From Paenibacillus oleatilyticus (lineage in GTDB: Bacteria; Bacillota; Bacilli; Paenibacillales; NBRC-103111): a DNA stretch of 64,000 nucleotides. Positions 1 through 8,726 of this stretch are shown here, piece after piece (the first letter of the stretch is position 1; the number at the start of each line of letters is the position of its first letter). The DNA lies in contig NZ_JAHNZO010000002.1 in the NCBI RefSeq assembly GCF_018998565.1, positions 186,001-250,000 on the forward strand, read 5' to 3'. The notes beneath the pieces were generated by a model. That model made no database searches and had not been told where the DNA came from. It saw only the letters and a program-made list of their open reading frames with translations. The position numbers were made by a program, and so were the translations under genes.

Positions 1-183
1 GGCTTCAACAAGCCTTCGAAGGCGAACGAGGAAGCGTTCCAACTGGCCGTCGAGGAAGTCGCTGCGGCTGCCCGGAAGCTGCTGGACTCGCTGGTTACCC
101 AGGCCGAGCCCCGTAACCGCGAGGTGGAAATCGAACGTGCCCGCATTCGATCGGCGAAACGGTTCGGCGTTGGGGAGAAATAA
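1..183 (+). CDS. DUF2277 family protein, C-terminal part
   Basis: The open frame runs in from the left edge and stops at TAA 181-183, leaving 60 residues. The visible part (GFNKPSKANEEAF, then AVEEVAAAARKLLDSLVT, then a basic end with RSAKRFG) matches the typical C-terminal half of the small DUF2277 proteins. Their function is unknown and no catalytic motif is visible. The start lies outside the window. Confidence 0.75.
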   Translation, partial: GFNKPSKANEEAFQLAVEEVAAAARKLLDSLVTQAEPRNREVEIERARIRSAKRFGVGEK

Positions 184-223
184 GACCCCGCGGCGAGCGG
201 AGAAGCGGGGATAACATAAACAG

Positions 224-260
224 CCTCTCAACCCTTAAACGGCGGATTGAGAGGCAATTT
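224..260. terminator. Hairpin between convergent genes
   Basis: An 8-bp inverted repeat, CCTCTCAA (224-231) with TTGAGAGG (247-254), lies between the end of the DUF2277 gene and the end of the minus-strand methyltransferase gene. The T-run is weak on both strands, so it may serve both transcripts. Confidence 0.5.
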
Positions 261-277
261 GCGTTTTAACAGAACTA

Positions 278-1192
278 TTATTTTTTTACAGCATGGATAT
301 AATGAATCGTTTCGAATGCAGACAAATAATCCGTCCGCTGACGAAAGAATTGGTCATGGATCGCAGCCGGCGATAAATGTTCATAAATGAGCAAACCCGA
401 TTGCTCCAACAGTTTCTCGATTTCGTCATAAGCGAAGCACGATTTCATCGGTTCTCCACTTGCGGCGGCCATTTTCACCATGTTTTCAACCCGATTCGAC
501 ATCCCTTTTTCTACAAACAGATTTTCGTCCGCATAATCCAAAACGATCGAACTGCCTGCCGGGACTTTGGCAAATAAATGACGGATCAGGCTTGAGATTT
601 CTTCTTTCGTTAAATAATAAGAAACACCCAACAGGCTAAAGAACGTTTTGTGATGTTCAAACCCTTCATCAAATAGATTCTGATAAGCAAACTGACGGGT
701 GAAGTCCATAGGAACAAAATGAAGATGGCCCGGAATGTCAAATTTGGCATGCTCCAACCTTTGCTTTTTCCATTCCTGGGTCGCCGGATGGTCCACTTCA
801 AATATGTTCAAGCTATTTTTCAATTCCGGATGGCGGAAGCCAAAAGTGTCTAACCCGGCTCCGAGGATAACATACTGCTTTAGTCCCAGCTTTACTTCAT
901 GAAGCAATACTTTTTCGCAATACGCAGCACGTGCCAGCGGCGTCGGGGAAAGCTGGACTTGGACAATCCATTTTAAAATTTCATCGGGGTCATCCTGAAA
1001 TTTTTGAGCCATATCTGGATTGAAAAACGGTATGCCTCGAATCATATTTTCTCTGATGTCCGAAAACTCTTTTGGGGAAATAAGGTCGATTGCAAGAAAA
1101 TCATCGAAAATTTTGGGCGTGTCGTACTGGCTGTGATAGGCTCGACCAAAAGCGGATACGAGGGAAGTTAAACTGGACTCATTCGGCTTCAT
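278..1192 (-). CDS. Class I SAM-dependent methyltransferase, PPM1/LCMT-like
   Basis: About 304 residues. It resembles the leucine carboxyl methyltransferase-like family (PF04072), which includes polyketide- and antibiotic-associated O-methyltransferases. A SAM-binding stretch reads VILGAGLDTFGFR, followed about 20 residues on by FEVDHPATQEWK, the usual acidic-ligand strand of this family. The start is ATG 1192 because GGAGG lies 8 nt upstream in the transcript; the frame could extend to TTG 1216, but that start has no ribosome binding site. The gene is monocistronic with its own strong promoter. The substrate is unknown. Confidence 0.8.
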   Translation of the reverse strand: MKPNESSLTSLVSAFGRAYHSQYDTPKIFDDFLAIDLISPKEFSDIRENMIRGIPFFNPDMAQKFQDDPDEILKWIVQVQLSPTPLARAAYCEKVLLHEVKLGLKQYVILGAGLDTFGFRHPELKNSLNIFEVDHPATQEWKKQRLEHAKFDIPGHLHFVPMDFTRQFAYQNLFDEGFEHHKTFFSLLGVSYYLTKEEISSLIRHLFAKVPAGSSIVLDYADENLFVEKGMSNRVENMVKMAAASGEPMKSCFAYDEIEKLLEQSGLLIYEHLSPAAIHDQFFRQRTDYLSAFETIHYIHAVKK

Positions 1193-1216
1193 ACAATTAT
1201 CCTCCAGCATAAACAA

Positions 1217-1248
1217 AATAAGATTCCCCTGGCCAGGAGAATCTTATT
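1217..1248 (-). promoter_or_regulatory. Perfect hairpin in the 5' leader of the methyltransferase gene
   Basis: AATAAGATTC (1217-1226) and GAATCTTATT (1239-1248) form a perfect 10-bp stem around a small GC-rich loop. It sits between the promoter (-10 at 1274-1279) and the ribosome binding site. It could be an operator or a leader structure; with a U-rich 3' arm it could also act as an attenuator. Confidence 0.45.
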
Positions 1249-1273
1249 ATACACACGATCTATTTAAATGTAA

Positions 1274-1302
1274 ATTATAGCATAAATAAACAATTTTGTC
1301 AA
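1274..1302 (-). promoter_or_regulatory. Sigma-A promoter of the methyltransferase gene
   Basis: On the minus strand TTGACA (1302-1297) and TATAAT (1279-1274) are separated by exactly 17 bp, a consensus vegetative promoter. Transcription would start near 1267 and read through the hairpin into the gene. Confidence 0.75.
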
Positions 1303-1477
1303 GGGTAAAATGCTCATTCCGAACTGCTTGGCAATCTGCTCTAACGCCAGCTTTTAAAAATATGAATTTTATCATTTCCACATTTCTCTTTTTGTTCTTG
1401 TTTTTCGAATTACAATAAATGCAGAGGCGGCAATCCAGGTAACGCTGCCATTCGATACAAACGGAGGGGAATGGCAT

Positions 1478-2287
1478 ATGAGTTGGAAATGGGGCAAACA
1501 ACTGCTGCTTTTTGGTTACGAGGAAGCGATGTCTTGCGTGTTTCCCGCTTGCATTTTTCTTTCGTTGGCCTTGTTGAAAATCGCGCCGCTGCCCGGAATG
1601 CCGGCTTACGACTGGATGCTCGTCATCTGTATCGCCGTGCAAATCATCATGGTGCGGGCAGGGCTGGAAACGATCGATGAGCTGAAGGTGATCTGCGTAT
1701 TTCATCTCATCGGACTGGCGCTTGAATTGTACAAAGTACATATGGGCTCTTGGGATTATCCGCAGCCGGGCTGGACCAAAATCGGCGGCGTTCCGCTCTA
1801 TAGCGGTTTCATGTACGCGAGTGTGGCCAGCTATCTATGCCAAGCCTGGCGCAGGCTTCACATCCGTCTGGACCGGTGGCCTTCTTCCGTCTGGACGGTA
1901 ACGCTAGGGGCGGCGATCTACTTGAATTTTATGACCCACCATTTCATCCCCGATTTGCGCTGGCTGCTTGCGGCTCTGTTGTTTGTGGTGTTTTTCCGCA
2001 CGACGCTGTATTTCAAGGTGGGAGATAGCCTGTACCGGATGCCGCTCACGCTTGGTTTTGCGCTTGTCGGCTTCTTCATCTGGATCGCCGAAAATATCGG
2101 AACTTGGCTGGGGGCATGGCGCTACCCCCACCAACAAAACGGCTGGAGTATGGTGTCGTGGAGCAAGTTCAGCTCCTGGTTTCTGCTGGTCATCGTCAGC
2201 TTTATTATTGTCGCCCAATTGAAGCATGTAAAGGAGCTCCGCCCAAAAAAGAAGGCTACCGATACGAGCATGCGGCACAAAAGGTAG
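1478..2287 (+). CDS. DUF817 family integral membrane protein (YoaT-like)
   Basis: 269 residues with about seven or eight hydrophobic segments. Characteristic stretches are FGYEEAMSCVFPA near the N-terminus, the central MGSWDYPQPGW and the C-terminal GAWRYPHQQNGW, which fit the DUF817 family (YoaT in Bacillus subtilis). Its function is unknown. The start is ATG 1478, with GGAGGGG 8 nt upstream. It converges on the alkaline phosphatase gene with only 7 bp between the stops. Confidence 0.8.
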   Translation: MSWKWGKQLLLFGYEEAMSCVFPACIFLSLALLKIAPLPGMPAYDWMLVICIAVQIIMVRAGLETIDELKVICVFHLIGLALELYKVHMGSWDYPQPGWTKIGGVPLYSGFMYASVASYLCQAWRRLHIRLDRWPSSVWTVTLGAAIYLNFMTHHFIPDLRWLLAALLFVVFFRTTLYFKVGDSLYRMPLTLGFALVGFFIWIAENIGTWLGAWRYPHQQNGWSMVSWSKFSSWFLLVIVSFIIVAQLKHVKELRPKKKATDTSMRHKR

Positions 2288-2294
2288 AGGAGGG

Positions 2295-4010
2295 TCAGCC
2301 TGCTTTCAGCACCATCCGCTCGGAAAGCGGGTCCCAAGTCATGTTCAGCCCGCTGAGCTCGTTGAATGCGTCCAGGGATAAATAAAGCGTGCCTTTCTCG
2401 ACATGGACGGCATAGGCTGCCGCTCGACCATTCAGTGTCGCGCTGCCGTCTTTCAGGTTCACGAGAATCGTTGTGCCGCCTTTGACAATCCGCACGGTGC
2501 CGGAATTCGCGTCCCAGTCTGCGGATGCGCCCAGCTTCGCGGCGAGCGCCTTGGCCGGGTAGACGACCGATCGATCGGACGTTATCTTGAACTTGGGATA
2601 CCAGTACTTGGCCTGCAGCCCGGCGGTTGCGGCATCGAGATCGACGCCGATCGTTTGGGCGCCGGCTTTGGCGATGTCCGTATTGTCGATTTTTCCCTTC
2701 ACCAGCTCGGCAATCGGCCCGTAGGCCCAGACGCCCACGTCCACCCCGGAATGCCCGTGGCCGGACCATCCGACCAGCAGCCGCTTGGAGATAACGGCGT
2801 TATAAGCGCCTTCCCGCTCATAGTCCGTCCCGTCGCCTTTCAGAATGAAACGGGCCTCCTCGTCGCTGAGATCCGCAATCGATGTGTTCGTTTGAACGAG
2901 CTGCCTAATTTCCTCCGGCGTTCGGGCTTGCTCAAGCGCTGCATTCAGCGCCTGGGAAGATTGCTTTGGCCGGTTCCAGAGGTCGATATTTAACTCGTAC
3001 CTGTTATCCCGGCCCAGAGACAGACCGCCTGTCTCATGGTCTGCGGTTACGACGACGGAGGTGCTACCGTCTTTTTTGGCGAAATCCATCGCCGTCTTCA
3101 CAGCCGCGTCGAAGTCCAGCACTTCCTTGACCATGGTCGGCAAATCGTTGGCATGCGCGGCGTGGTCGATCCGGCCGCCTTCGATCATGAGCACGAAGCC
3201 TTCGGGCTTGGCCGAAAGCAGCTCGATGGCTTTTCCCGTCAGATCGGTCAGGCTAGGGGAAGAGCTATCGCGGTCGATGGCGTAGTCGAAGTGCGACCGG
3301 CTGAACAGGCCGAGCACTTTGTCGTGCCCTGGGGTCAGCGCCTGAAGTCCGGTCCGATCTTTAACGACGGAATAGCCTTTGGCCTCGAAATCAGGAACGA
3401 TCGTTTGGTCCGGACGTTTTCCGCCGGCATCCTTTCCGGTAAAATAATCCTCGCCTCCGCCGAGCAAAACATCAACGCCGCTTTCCAGCATTTGCGAAGC
3501 GATGGCCGCTTCGTTCTTGCGGCTGCGTACGTGGGAAGCGAACACGGCCGGCGTTGCGTGCGTGATTCTTACCGTCGAGACGAGTCCCGTCGCTTTACCT
3601 TTCGCTTCCGCGGCTTCAATCACGGAGGCGTAGGGCATAGCCACCTCTTCATTGGAGAGACTGACCGCGGAATTGTACGTTTTGCGGCCGGTGGCCAAAG
3701 CGGTTCCCGCGGCTGAGGAATCGGTAATCATGCCGGATTCGACGGTTCCGTCCGCTTCCCCGCGTTCCGAAAACGTACTGGCCTGGCCGACATAGTACCC
3801 GTCCAAATGCAAGCTCTCCGCTCCCAGAATGGCTTTGGAATAAAGCCGCGCGGCCGTAACCTGAGCAGGGCCCATACCGTCGCCGATCAGCACGATCAGG
3901 TTTTTGGACCGCGGTTTCGCTGCCTCATTCCCAGCGTGTAGTGAAGCCGGGATCAGGCTGCTTAATAAAAAGGATGCAATAATAAGACGTGCGGCTTTTT
4001 TCTTCATCAT
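2295..4010 (-). CDS. Secreted alkaline phosphatase with C-terminal copper-amine-oxidase-like domain
   Basis: About 571 residues. A signal peptide (MMKKKAARLIIASFLLSSL...LHA) precedes a PhoA-superfamily domain. Visible motifs are GDGMGPAQ (metal ligand Asp), DSSAAGTALATG with the nucleophilic Ser, EGGRIDHAAHAND, VTADHETGG and SGHGHSG, so the active site looks complete. The last ~100 residues (YPAKALAAKLGASADWD...VHVEKGTLYLSLDAF) resemble the copper amine oxidase N-terminal-like domain (PF07833) common in exported Paenibacillus proteins, probably for wall or glycan attachment. The start is ATG 4010, with GGAGG 5 nt upstream; ATG 4007 is equally possible. Expected role: releasing phosphate outside the membrane. 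Confidence 0.88.
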   Translation of the reverse strand: MMKKKAARLIIASFLLSSLIPASLHAGNEAAKPRSKNLIVLIGDGMGPAQVTAARLYSKAILGAESLHLDGYYVGQASTFSERGEADGTVESGMITDSSAAGTALATGRKTYNSAVSLSNEEVAMPYASVIEAAEAKGKATGLVSTVRITHATPAVFASHVRSRKNEAAIASQMLESGVDVLLGGGEDYFTGKDAGGKRPDQTIVPDFEAKGYSVVKDRTGLQALTPGHDKVLGLFSRSHFDYAIDRDSSSPSLTDLTGKAIELLSAKPEGFVLMIEGGRIDHAAHANDLPTMVKEVLDFDAAVKTAMDFAKKDGSTSVVVTADHETGGLSLGRDNRYELNIDLWNRPKQSSQALNAALEQARTPEEIRQLVQTNTSIADLSDEEARFILKGDGTDYEREGAYNAVISKRLLVGWSGHGHSGVDVGVWAYGPIAELVKGKIDNTDIAKAGAQTIGVDLDAATAGLQAKYWYPKFKITSDRSVVYPAKALAAKLGASADWDANSGTVRIVKGGTTILVNLKDGSATLNGRAAAYAVHVEKGTLYLSLDAFNELSGLNMTWDPLSERMVLKAG

Positions 4011-4050
4011 CAATTCCTCCCATCGGTATATAAATATCCCAACTTATAAT

Positions 4051-4079
4051 AGTATAAGTAAAATTATGTAATTCGTAAA
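4051..4079 (-). promoter_or_regulatory. Candidate promoter of the alkaline phosphatase gene
   Basis: On the minus strand TTTACG (4079-4074) and TATACT (4056-4051) are spaced by 17 bp, about 40 bp upstream of the start codon. Further TTACAT and TTTACT hexamers in the spacer resemble half-sites of PhoP boxes, but their spacing is irregular, so PhoP control is only a guess. Confidence 0.4.
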
Positions 4080-4080
4080 A

Positions 4081-4131
4081 TGTTTAGGAAAATTAAATCC
4101 GAGCTGCACATACGGAAGTGGGGGATATCCC
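4081..4131 (-). repeat. Partial copy of a miniature mobile element
   Basis: The stretch starting TGTTTAGGAAAATTA and containing CATACGGAAGTGGGGGATA matches, in inverse orientation, the core and one end of the elements at 20088-20194 and 26759-26870. Only one terminal repeat is recognisable here, so this copy is truncated or decayed. It lies between the phosphatase promoter and the gerA operon. Confidence 0.5.
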
Positions 4132-4230
4132 GTAAGAGTTTACTCGGCGGTGTTTTTTCTTTTAGGCTCTGGTATTACACCTCCATCGAATGGAAATAAA
4201 TGAAGCATAACGAAAAGCTGGAGGTTTCGT

Positions 4231-5721
4231 ATGATCGAAGGGACCAAGCCGCCAAGCGATAACCCTCAATTTGACAAAAGCGACGCCCGATCTTTCGTCG
4301 ATCTGCTGATCCATACGATTGGAAATCCGCCCGATCTCGTTTATCAATCGTTTACCTTCGGCCCGAACCTGGAAGGCACCTATTTATTTATTGAAACTTT
4401 GGCGGATAAGAGAAAAATCGAAGATAACGTTCTTCGTACGTTTGCCGGGGAGACGTTGTCTGCCGCTTGGGACGGCGAGTCAGAGCTTGGAGCACTGCTA
4501 TCGCGCAGGATACCGGTTGCCGCGATATCGGCCTCGTCCGAATTGAAGTCATGCGCGCAAAGTCTTCTGGACGGAAAGTGTCTGCTCGTCATCCCGGAAT
4601 CGGAGCATGTGCTCGTGCTCGATACGGCGAAATTTTACCAGCGTACCGTGACCGAGCCCAAGATGGAAAACACCGTACAAGGGCCGCACGAAGCGTTTAT
4701 CGAGGACATTGCGACGAATGTCGGCTTGATCCGCAAAAGAATCCGTACGACCGCTCTACGTTTCGAGTCATTGCAGATCGGCACGGCAACCGAAACCAAA
4801 GTGCTTATCGTCTATATGAAGGATCTTGCACCGGAGGAAGTGATTAGCGAGTTCCAGCGAAGAATCAGGTCGATGCATACGGATAGTATTCTGGACAGCA
4901 CTTATGTGGAGGAATGGATTCAGGATAAAACGTTGACCATCTTTCCGACCTTAATGAGAACGGAACGGCCCGACGTCGCGGCATCTCATCTGCTGGAAGG
5001 AAGGGTCGCGGTCATGGTGGACGGCAGCCCGCTGACGCTGATCGGCCCCTTCACGTTTATGCAATACTTTACGTCTCCCGAAGATTATTACCAGAGAGCG
5101 GATATCGCGACCTTCTTGTTATGGATCCGGTTCTTGGCGTTCCTGCTTGCCATATCCGTTCCATCGCTTTACATCGCCGTAACTTCTTACCATCAAGGGC
5201 TGCTTCCGCCTGCGCTGCTGATCAATATTTCCGCACAGCGGGAAGGGGTACCGTTTCCCTCTTACATGGAGGCGTTTCTCATGATGCTCATCTTTGAAGT
5301 GCTGCGCGAGGCGGGCCTGCGCATGCCGCGGATTGCCGGTCAAGCGATATCGATCGTCGGAGCGCTCGTGTTGGGCGAAGCGGCGGTCAATGCCGGCCTC
5401 GTATCGGCAGCGATGGTCATTGTGGTAGCCGTTACCGCGATTGCCAATTTTGTCGCTCCTTTCTACAACTTCGGGATTGCGCAGCGGTTTCTGCAATACG
5501 GATATATGATTTTGGCCGGGTTTATGGGGGGCTTCGGCATTTTATGCGGAGTGCTGTTCACGCTCGTTCATCTGGCTTCGCTCCGGTCGTTCGGCGTTCC
5601 TTACTTGGCTCCGGTTGCGCCGACGTTCTTCTCGGACTGGAAGGACATCTTGGTCCGGGTGCCGCGGCCGTGGATGACGACATTTCCCCGCATGAACGAC
5701 GCCAAACGGAAAAAAAGGTGA
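4231..5721 (+). CDS. Spore germination protein, GerA family (receptor A subunit)
   Basis: 496 residues, the usual length for GerAA/GerBA/GerKA-type subunits (PF03323). A long soluble N-terminal half (to about residue 285) is followed by several membrane segments (from FLLWIRFLAFLLAISVPSLYIA). Family hallmarks include LLINISAQREGVPFPSYMEAFLMMLIFEVLREAGLR (here split: GVPFP, then EAFLM, then EVLREAG) and AGQAISIVGALVLGEAAV. The protein forms the inner-membrane germinant receptor with the B and C subunits of the next two genes. ATG 4231 follows GGAGG. The order is A-C-B, and expression is expected in the forespore. Confidence 0.92.
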   Translation: MIEGTKPPSDNPQFDKSDARSFVDLLIHTIGNPPDLVYQSFTFGPNLEGTYLFIETLADKRKIEDNVLRTFAGETLSAAWDGESELGALLSRRIPVAAISASSELKSCAQSLLDGKCLLVIPESEHVLVLDTAKFYQRTVTEPKMENTVQGPHEAFIEDIATNVGLIRKRIRTTALRFESLQIGTATETKVLIVYMKDLAPEEVISEFQRRIRSMHTDSILDSTYVEEWIQDKTLTIFPTLMRTERPDVAASHLLEGRVAVMVDGSPLTLIGPFTFMQYFTSPEDYYQRADIATFLLWIRFLAFLLAISVPSLYIAVTSYHQGLLPPALLINISAQREGVPFPSYMEAFLMMLIFEVLREAGLRMPRIAGQAISIVGALVLGEAAVNAGLVSAAMVIVVAVTAIANFVAPFYNFGIAQRFLQYGYMILAGFMGGFGILCGVLFTLVHLASLRSFGVPYLAPVAPTFFSDWKDILVRVPRPWMTTFPRMNDAKRKKR

Positions 5722-5726
5722 GCTGC

Positions 5727-6926
5727 ATGATGCTTCAAACATTCGTTCGTGCAGGAAAGCTGCTGGCGCTGGCGGCGGCCTGCTGCAGTCTTGCGGGCTG
5801 CTGGGATATGGTTGAGGTCAATCAGCTCGCCATTGTAGACTTGGTCGGAATGGACAGGGAGCCCGGTAACGGGAAATACACGACGTACTATCAAGTGATT
5901 AACCCTCCGGGAATCGCCATACAAAAGGGAGCGGGCATCAAAGCTCCGGTATATACGTACAAGGTTGAAGGATTCTCCGCAGTGGAGTTGGCTGAAAAAA
6001 CGTTCGATATTGTTCCGAGGCGGCCTTTCTATGATCACTATCAAGCGCTGATTGTGTCCGAACGGTTTGCAAAAGAAGGATTAAGAGAAATGCTTAATTT
6101 TCTTGAGAAACGGCCCGATCGAAGGGCTACGATTCATTTGCTCGTCACGGATTCGCCGCTCTCGGATATGATGAAGACTTATATTCCGCTTGAAAGACTG
6201 CCGGGCCGGACCGAACGTTCGATGATTGAGTTTCAATCCAAATACTCCGGTCGGGAAAGTAAGCGATCCCGCATGAAAGATTTGGTCGAGAACATGGAAA
6301 GCTCCATACTAACGGTCCTGCCGATCGTAAGTTTATCCGGAACCAAGCCGATGCCGACCACCAAACGGTACGAACAAATCGATGCCAATCAAGGGAACTA
6401 CGTCATGAAGGGTGCCGCCGTATTCAAGCACGATCGGATGATCGGGCGGCTGGAACCGTCCGATACGTCTTGGTTTTATTTATTGGACGGGCGGATTGGC
6501 GTGTTGAACGAATCGATGATAATCAACGGGGAGCGCGTCGATCTTCAAGCTCCGAAGCCTGAGGTCCGCCGGCAGCTGACGGCAGTGTCCGGTAAACCGG
6601 TATTGAAAATGGATATTTATGCGCAGGCGCAGATTTACGACAACGATCAGAATGTAAAATTAACCGAACAAAATTTGGCTGAGATTAAAGCGCAGTTTAA
6701 CGAGCAAGTGAAGAAAAAAGCTTCCGAGTTTTATGAGAAAACAAAACGGCTCGGGTGGGACCTGCTCGGAATCGAAGCGCAAATCAAGCGCAAATCGGGT
6801 AAAGAATGGGCGGATATCAAGAAGGAGGAAGGGGCTTGGAAAAAAACGGAGCTTCAGCTTGCCGTCCATTGCACCATCCGAACCATCGGCACGACCATCG
6901 ATCCGTATAAAGAGAAGAGGGGATAG
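5727..6926 (+). CDS. Spore germination lipoprotein, Ger(x)C family (receptor C subunit)
   Basis: About 399 residues. An N-terminal lipoprotein signal ends in SLAGC, followed by WDMVEVNQLAIVDLVGMD, the highly conserved opening of GerC proteins (cf. GCWD.rEi). The C-terminal half holds the family domain (LAEIKAQFNEQVKKKASEFYEKT..G.DLLGI). Start chosen at ATG 5727 behind GGTGAG and 5 bp after the gerA stop; GTG 5718 is in frame but overlaps the stop. A longer frame back to 5544 would overlap gerA and lacks support. It is the membrane-anchored C subunit of the germinant receptor. Confidence 0.9.
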   Translation: MMLQTFVRAGKLLALAAACCSLAGCWDMVEVNQLAIVDLVGMDREPGNGKYTTYYQVINPPGIAIQKGAGIKAPVYTYKVEGFSAVELAEKTFDIVPRRPFYDHYQALIVSERFAKEGLREMLNFLEKRPDRRATIHLLVTDSPLSDMMKTYIPLERLPGRTERSMIEFQSKYSGRESKRSRMKDLVENMESSILTVLPIVSLSGTKPMPTTKRYEQIDANQGNYVMKGAAVFKHDRMIGRLEPSDTSWFYLLDGRIGVLNESMIINGERVDLQAPKPEVRRQLTAVSGKPVLKMDIYAQAQIYDNDQNVKLTEQNLAEIKAQFNEQVKKKASEFYEKTKRLGWDLLGIEAQIKRKSGKEWADIKKEEGAWKKTELQLAVHCTIRTIGTTIDPYKEKRG

Positions 6927-6928
6927 CG

Positions 6929-8032
6929 CTGGAGAATGCTCGCATCGGCGGTTGGCAGTTTTTTTTGCTGGTGTTTAACTTTACGATAGGCACCGCTTTT
7001 TTTCTTCGACCGGGCGGGATGATTGCCGCGGCCAAGCAGGATGCTTGGCTTGTGCCGCTGTGGGCGGGGGCTGCCGTCCTCTTGGTCGCTTGCCTGTGGC
7101 TCGTTCTGGCGAAAGGAAATCCCGGGCTGAGCATCGTCCAGATTTGCCTCAAGGCGGCGGGAAATAAAATCGGCGGGTTTATCGCGCTTTTGTATATCTC
7201 GTTTTTTATCCAGACCGCAAGCTGGGTGACCCGTAATTTGGGGGACTTTATGAAATCGACCCTGATGCCGAATACGCCGATTTCCGTATTTCACTTTATG
7301 TTTTTGATCGTGGCGTGCTATGCGTCCGTCAAAGGGGTGGAGAGCATCGCGCGGGTCAACGAGCTTCTAAGCCCTGCGGTCGTTTTCATGCTGGTCGCCA
7401 TCTGCTTGTTTGCGATGTCCGAATGGAAGTGGGAACGCTTCGAGCCCATGTTTCGGTTAAACGTGTGGGAGACGATGAAGGAGACAAGAGCTATTATCGG
7501 GTTCCCGTTTCTCGAAGTCATCACCTTGACGATGCTGGTTCCTTATGTGAAGAGCAGGGTCAAGACCGCATTGCTGCTTGGCATCGGACTGGCGACCCTT
7601 TTCCTGAGCGGAATTATTTTTGTGACGATCGGCGTGCTTGGCGTGACGCGGGCTTCCCATTTTACGTATCCGCTGTTTATTATCGCCCAAGAGCTGCGGA
7701 TTGCGGAATTTATCGAACGCGTGGAAACGACGATCGTGATCGTCTGGCTCGTATGGATATTCGTCAAGCTGTGCATCACGTATCATTGCACGGTGACCGG
7801 CATCTGCCAATTGTTTCGGCTGAGCGACCGAACATGGATCGCCATTTCGCTCTTACTATTGGTATCCGGCTTTGCGATTACGTTCAGCGAGAACGTCGTA
7901 GAAAATATCGAGTGGGATAGGCGGTATATTTTTCAATACACCAGTCTTTACGGAGTCGTGTTCCCCATCCTGCTTATTATTCTGACCCGGATTCGCAGAA
8001 ACCGGAACAAAGACGGGGGAGGGCCCCTGTGA
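6929..8032 (+). CDS. Spore germination permease, GerB family (receptor B subunit)
   Basis: A 10-TM APC-superfamily protein (PF03845) and presumed ligand-binding subunit of the receptor. The family usually begins with a short segment such as 'ig.wQfflLvinf..Gta'; here LENARIGGWQFFLLVFNF is read in frame from CTG 6929. An AGAGGGG ribosome binding site ends 7 nt before that CTG, whereas the first conventional start, TTG 6965, has none and would cut into TM1. I therefore take CTG 6929 as the probable start (367 residues). The gene begins 2 nt after the gerC stop and ends by overlapping the start of the next small gene. Confidence 0.85.
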   Translation: MENARIGGWQFFLLVFNFTIGTAFFLRPGGMIAAAKQDAWLVPLWAGAAVLLVACLWLVLAKGNPGLSIVQICLKAAGNKIGGFIALLYISFFIQTASWVTRNLGDFMKSTLMPNTPISVFHFMFLIVACYASVKGVESIARVNELLSPAVVFMLVAICLFAMSEWKWERFEPMFRLNVWETMKETRAIIGFPFLEVITLTMLVPYVKSRVKTALLLGIGLATLFLSGIIFVTIGVLGVTRASHFTYPLFIIAQELRIAEFIERVETTIVIVWLVWIFVKLCITYHCTVTGICQLFRLSDRTWIAISLLLLVSGFAITFSENVVENIEWDRRYIFQYTSLYGVVFPILLIILTRIRRNRNKDGGGPL

Positions 8033-8232
8033 TCTGGTTCATCGTAGGCTTCCTCGCAGCGCTCGGAGTTGGCCTTGCTATGATGCTGCGCAGCCATAAA
8101 TCGATAAAGGAAATCGGACTGTTCGTCACCTTGTCCTGCTTTGGCTGCATCGTATGGATAAGTATTTTTGTCCATCACAAAATCAATCCGCTCCGGTGGC
8201 TTGGCTGGCTGCTCGACCGGGCAGGCCTATAG
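8029..8232 (+). CDS. Small membrane protein of the germination operon
   Basis: 67 residues with two hydrophobic helices (FIVGFLAALGVGLAMML and IGLFVTLSCFGCIVWISIFV). The GTG start at 8029 overlaps the gerB stop, which implies translational coupling. Small fourth 'D' subunits with two TM helices are known in some Bacillus germinant-receptor operons, and this gene has the size and position expected for one. No family-specific motif is visible. Confidence 0.7.
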   Translation: MIWFIVGFLAALGVGLAMMLRSHKSIKEIGLFVTLSCFGCIVWISIFVHHKINPLRWLGWLLDRAGL

Positions 8233-8261
8233 GCGCCCCGACAGGCCAAGCCCCCGTCCTC

Positions 8262-8726
8262 TTAAATTAATAATCCGCCCCGCTCCTTATGGCGAGCGAT
8301 GACAATCTCGCTGTGAACCGAAGTAATCCCCCGAATCGATTGAAGCTTCTTCATGTACCGCTCGGCATGCTCCGGATCGTCCAGCAGAGCATGGACATGC
8401 AGGTGCGGCTTGCCGCTCATCTGGTACACGTTCGTGATTTCCTCGTCTGCTTTCAGCTCGCCGATCACCTGCTGCATACTTTCCCACGTGACTTCGATGT
8501 CAAAATACATCGACAGCATTTTGCCTGCTTTGAGCGGGTTCACGGTAATCGTGAACCGGTCGATAATGCCGCTGCTGACCAACTGGTTGATCCGGTCGCG
8601 GACGGCCGCGCGGGTCAGGTTGACAAGGCGGCCCAATTCCGCGTTGCTCAGCCGTCCGTTTTCGGATAAATACTTCAGAATCTGCGTGTCGATTTCGTCC
8701 AAATGTTTAAACTGCATGCGCTTCAA
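8262..8726 (-). CDS. Lrp/AsnC family transcriptional regulator
   Basis: 154 residues. An N-terminal AsnC-type HTH (DEIDTQILKYLSENGRLSNAELGRLVNLTRAAVRDRINQL in pieces: DTQILKYL, then NAELGRLVNL, then AVRDRINQL) is followed by a RAM ligand-binding domain (YFDIEVTWESMQQVIGEL...HVHALLDD). The family forms octamers responding to amino acids or related molecules. It is divergent from the TSUP permease gene with about 130 bp between, so it may regulate that permease and itself. The intergenic AT-rich tract with several TACATAT/ATGTA palindromic stretches (8755-8825) is a plausible binding region. Confidence 0.9.
   Translation of the reverse strand: MKRMQFKHLDEIDTQILKYLSENGRLSNAELGRLVNLTRAAVRDRINQLVSSGIIDRFTITVNPLKAGKMLSMYFDIEVTWESMQQVIGELKADEEITNVYQMSGKPHLHVHALLDDPEHAERYMKKLQSIRGITSVHSEIVIARHKERGGLLI

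Noticed and set aside
3036..3716. 226-codon plus-strand frame opposite the alkaline phosphatase gene
   Set aside because: It is a composition shadow; the minus strand carries all phosphatase motifs.
8233..8261. Terminator between the small germination gene and the Lrp gene
   Set aside because: The gap is only 29 bp and I could not find a stem with a T-run.
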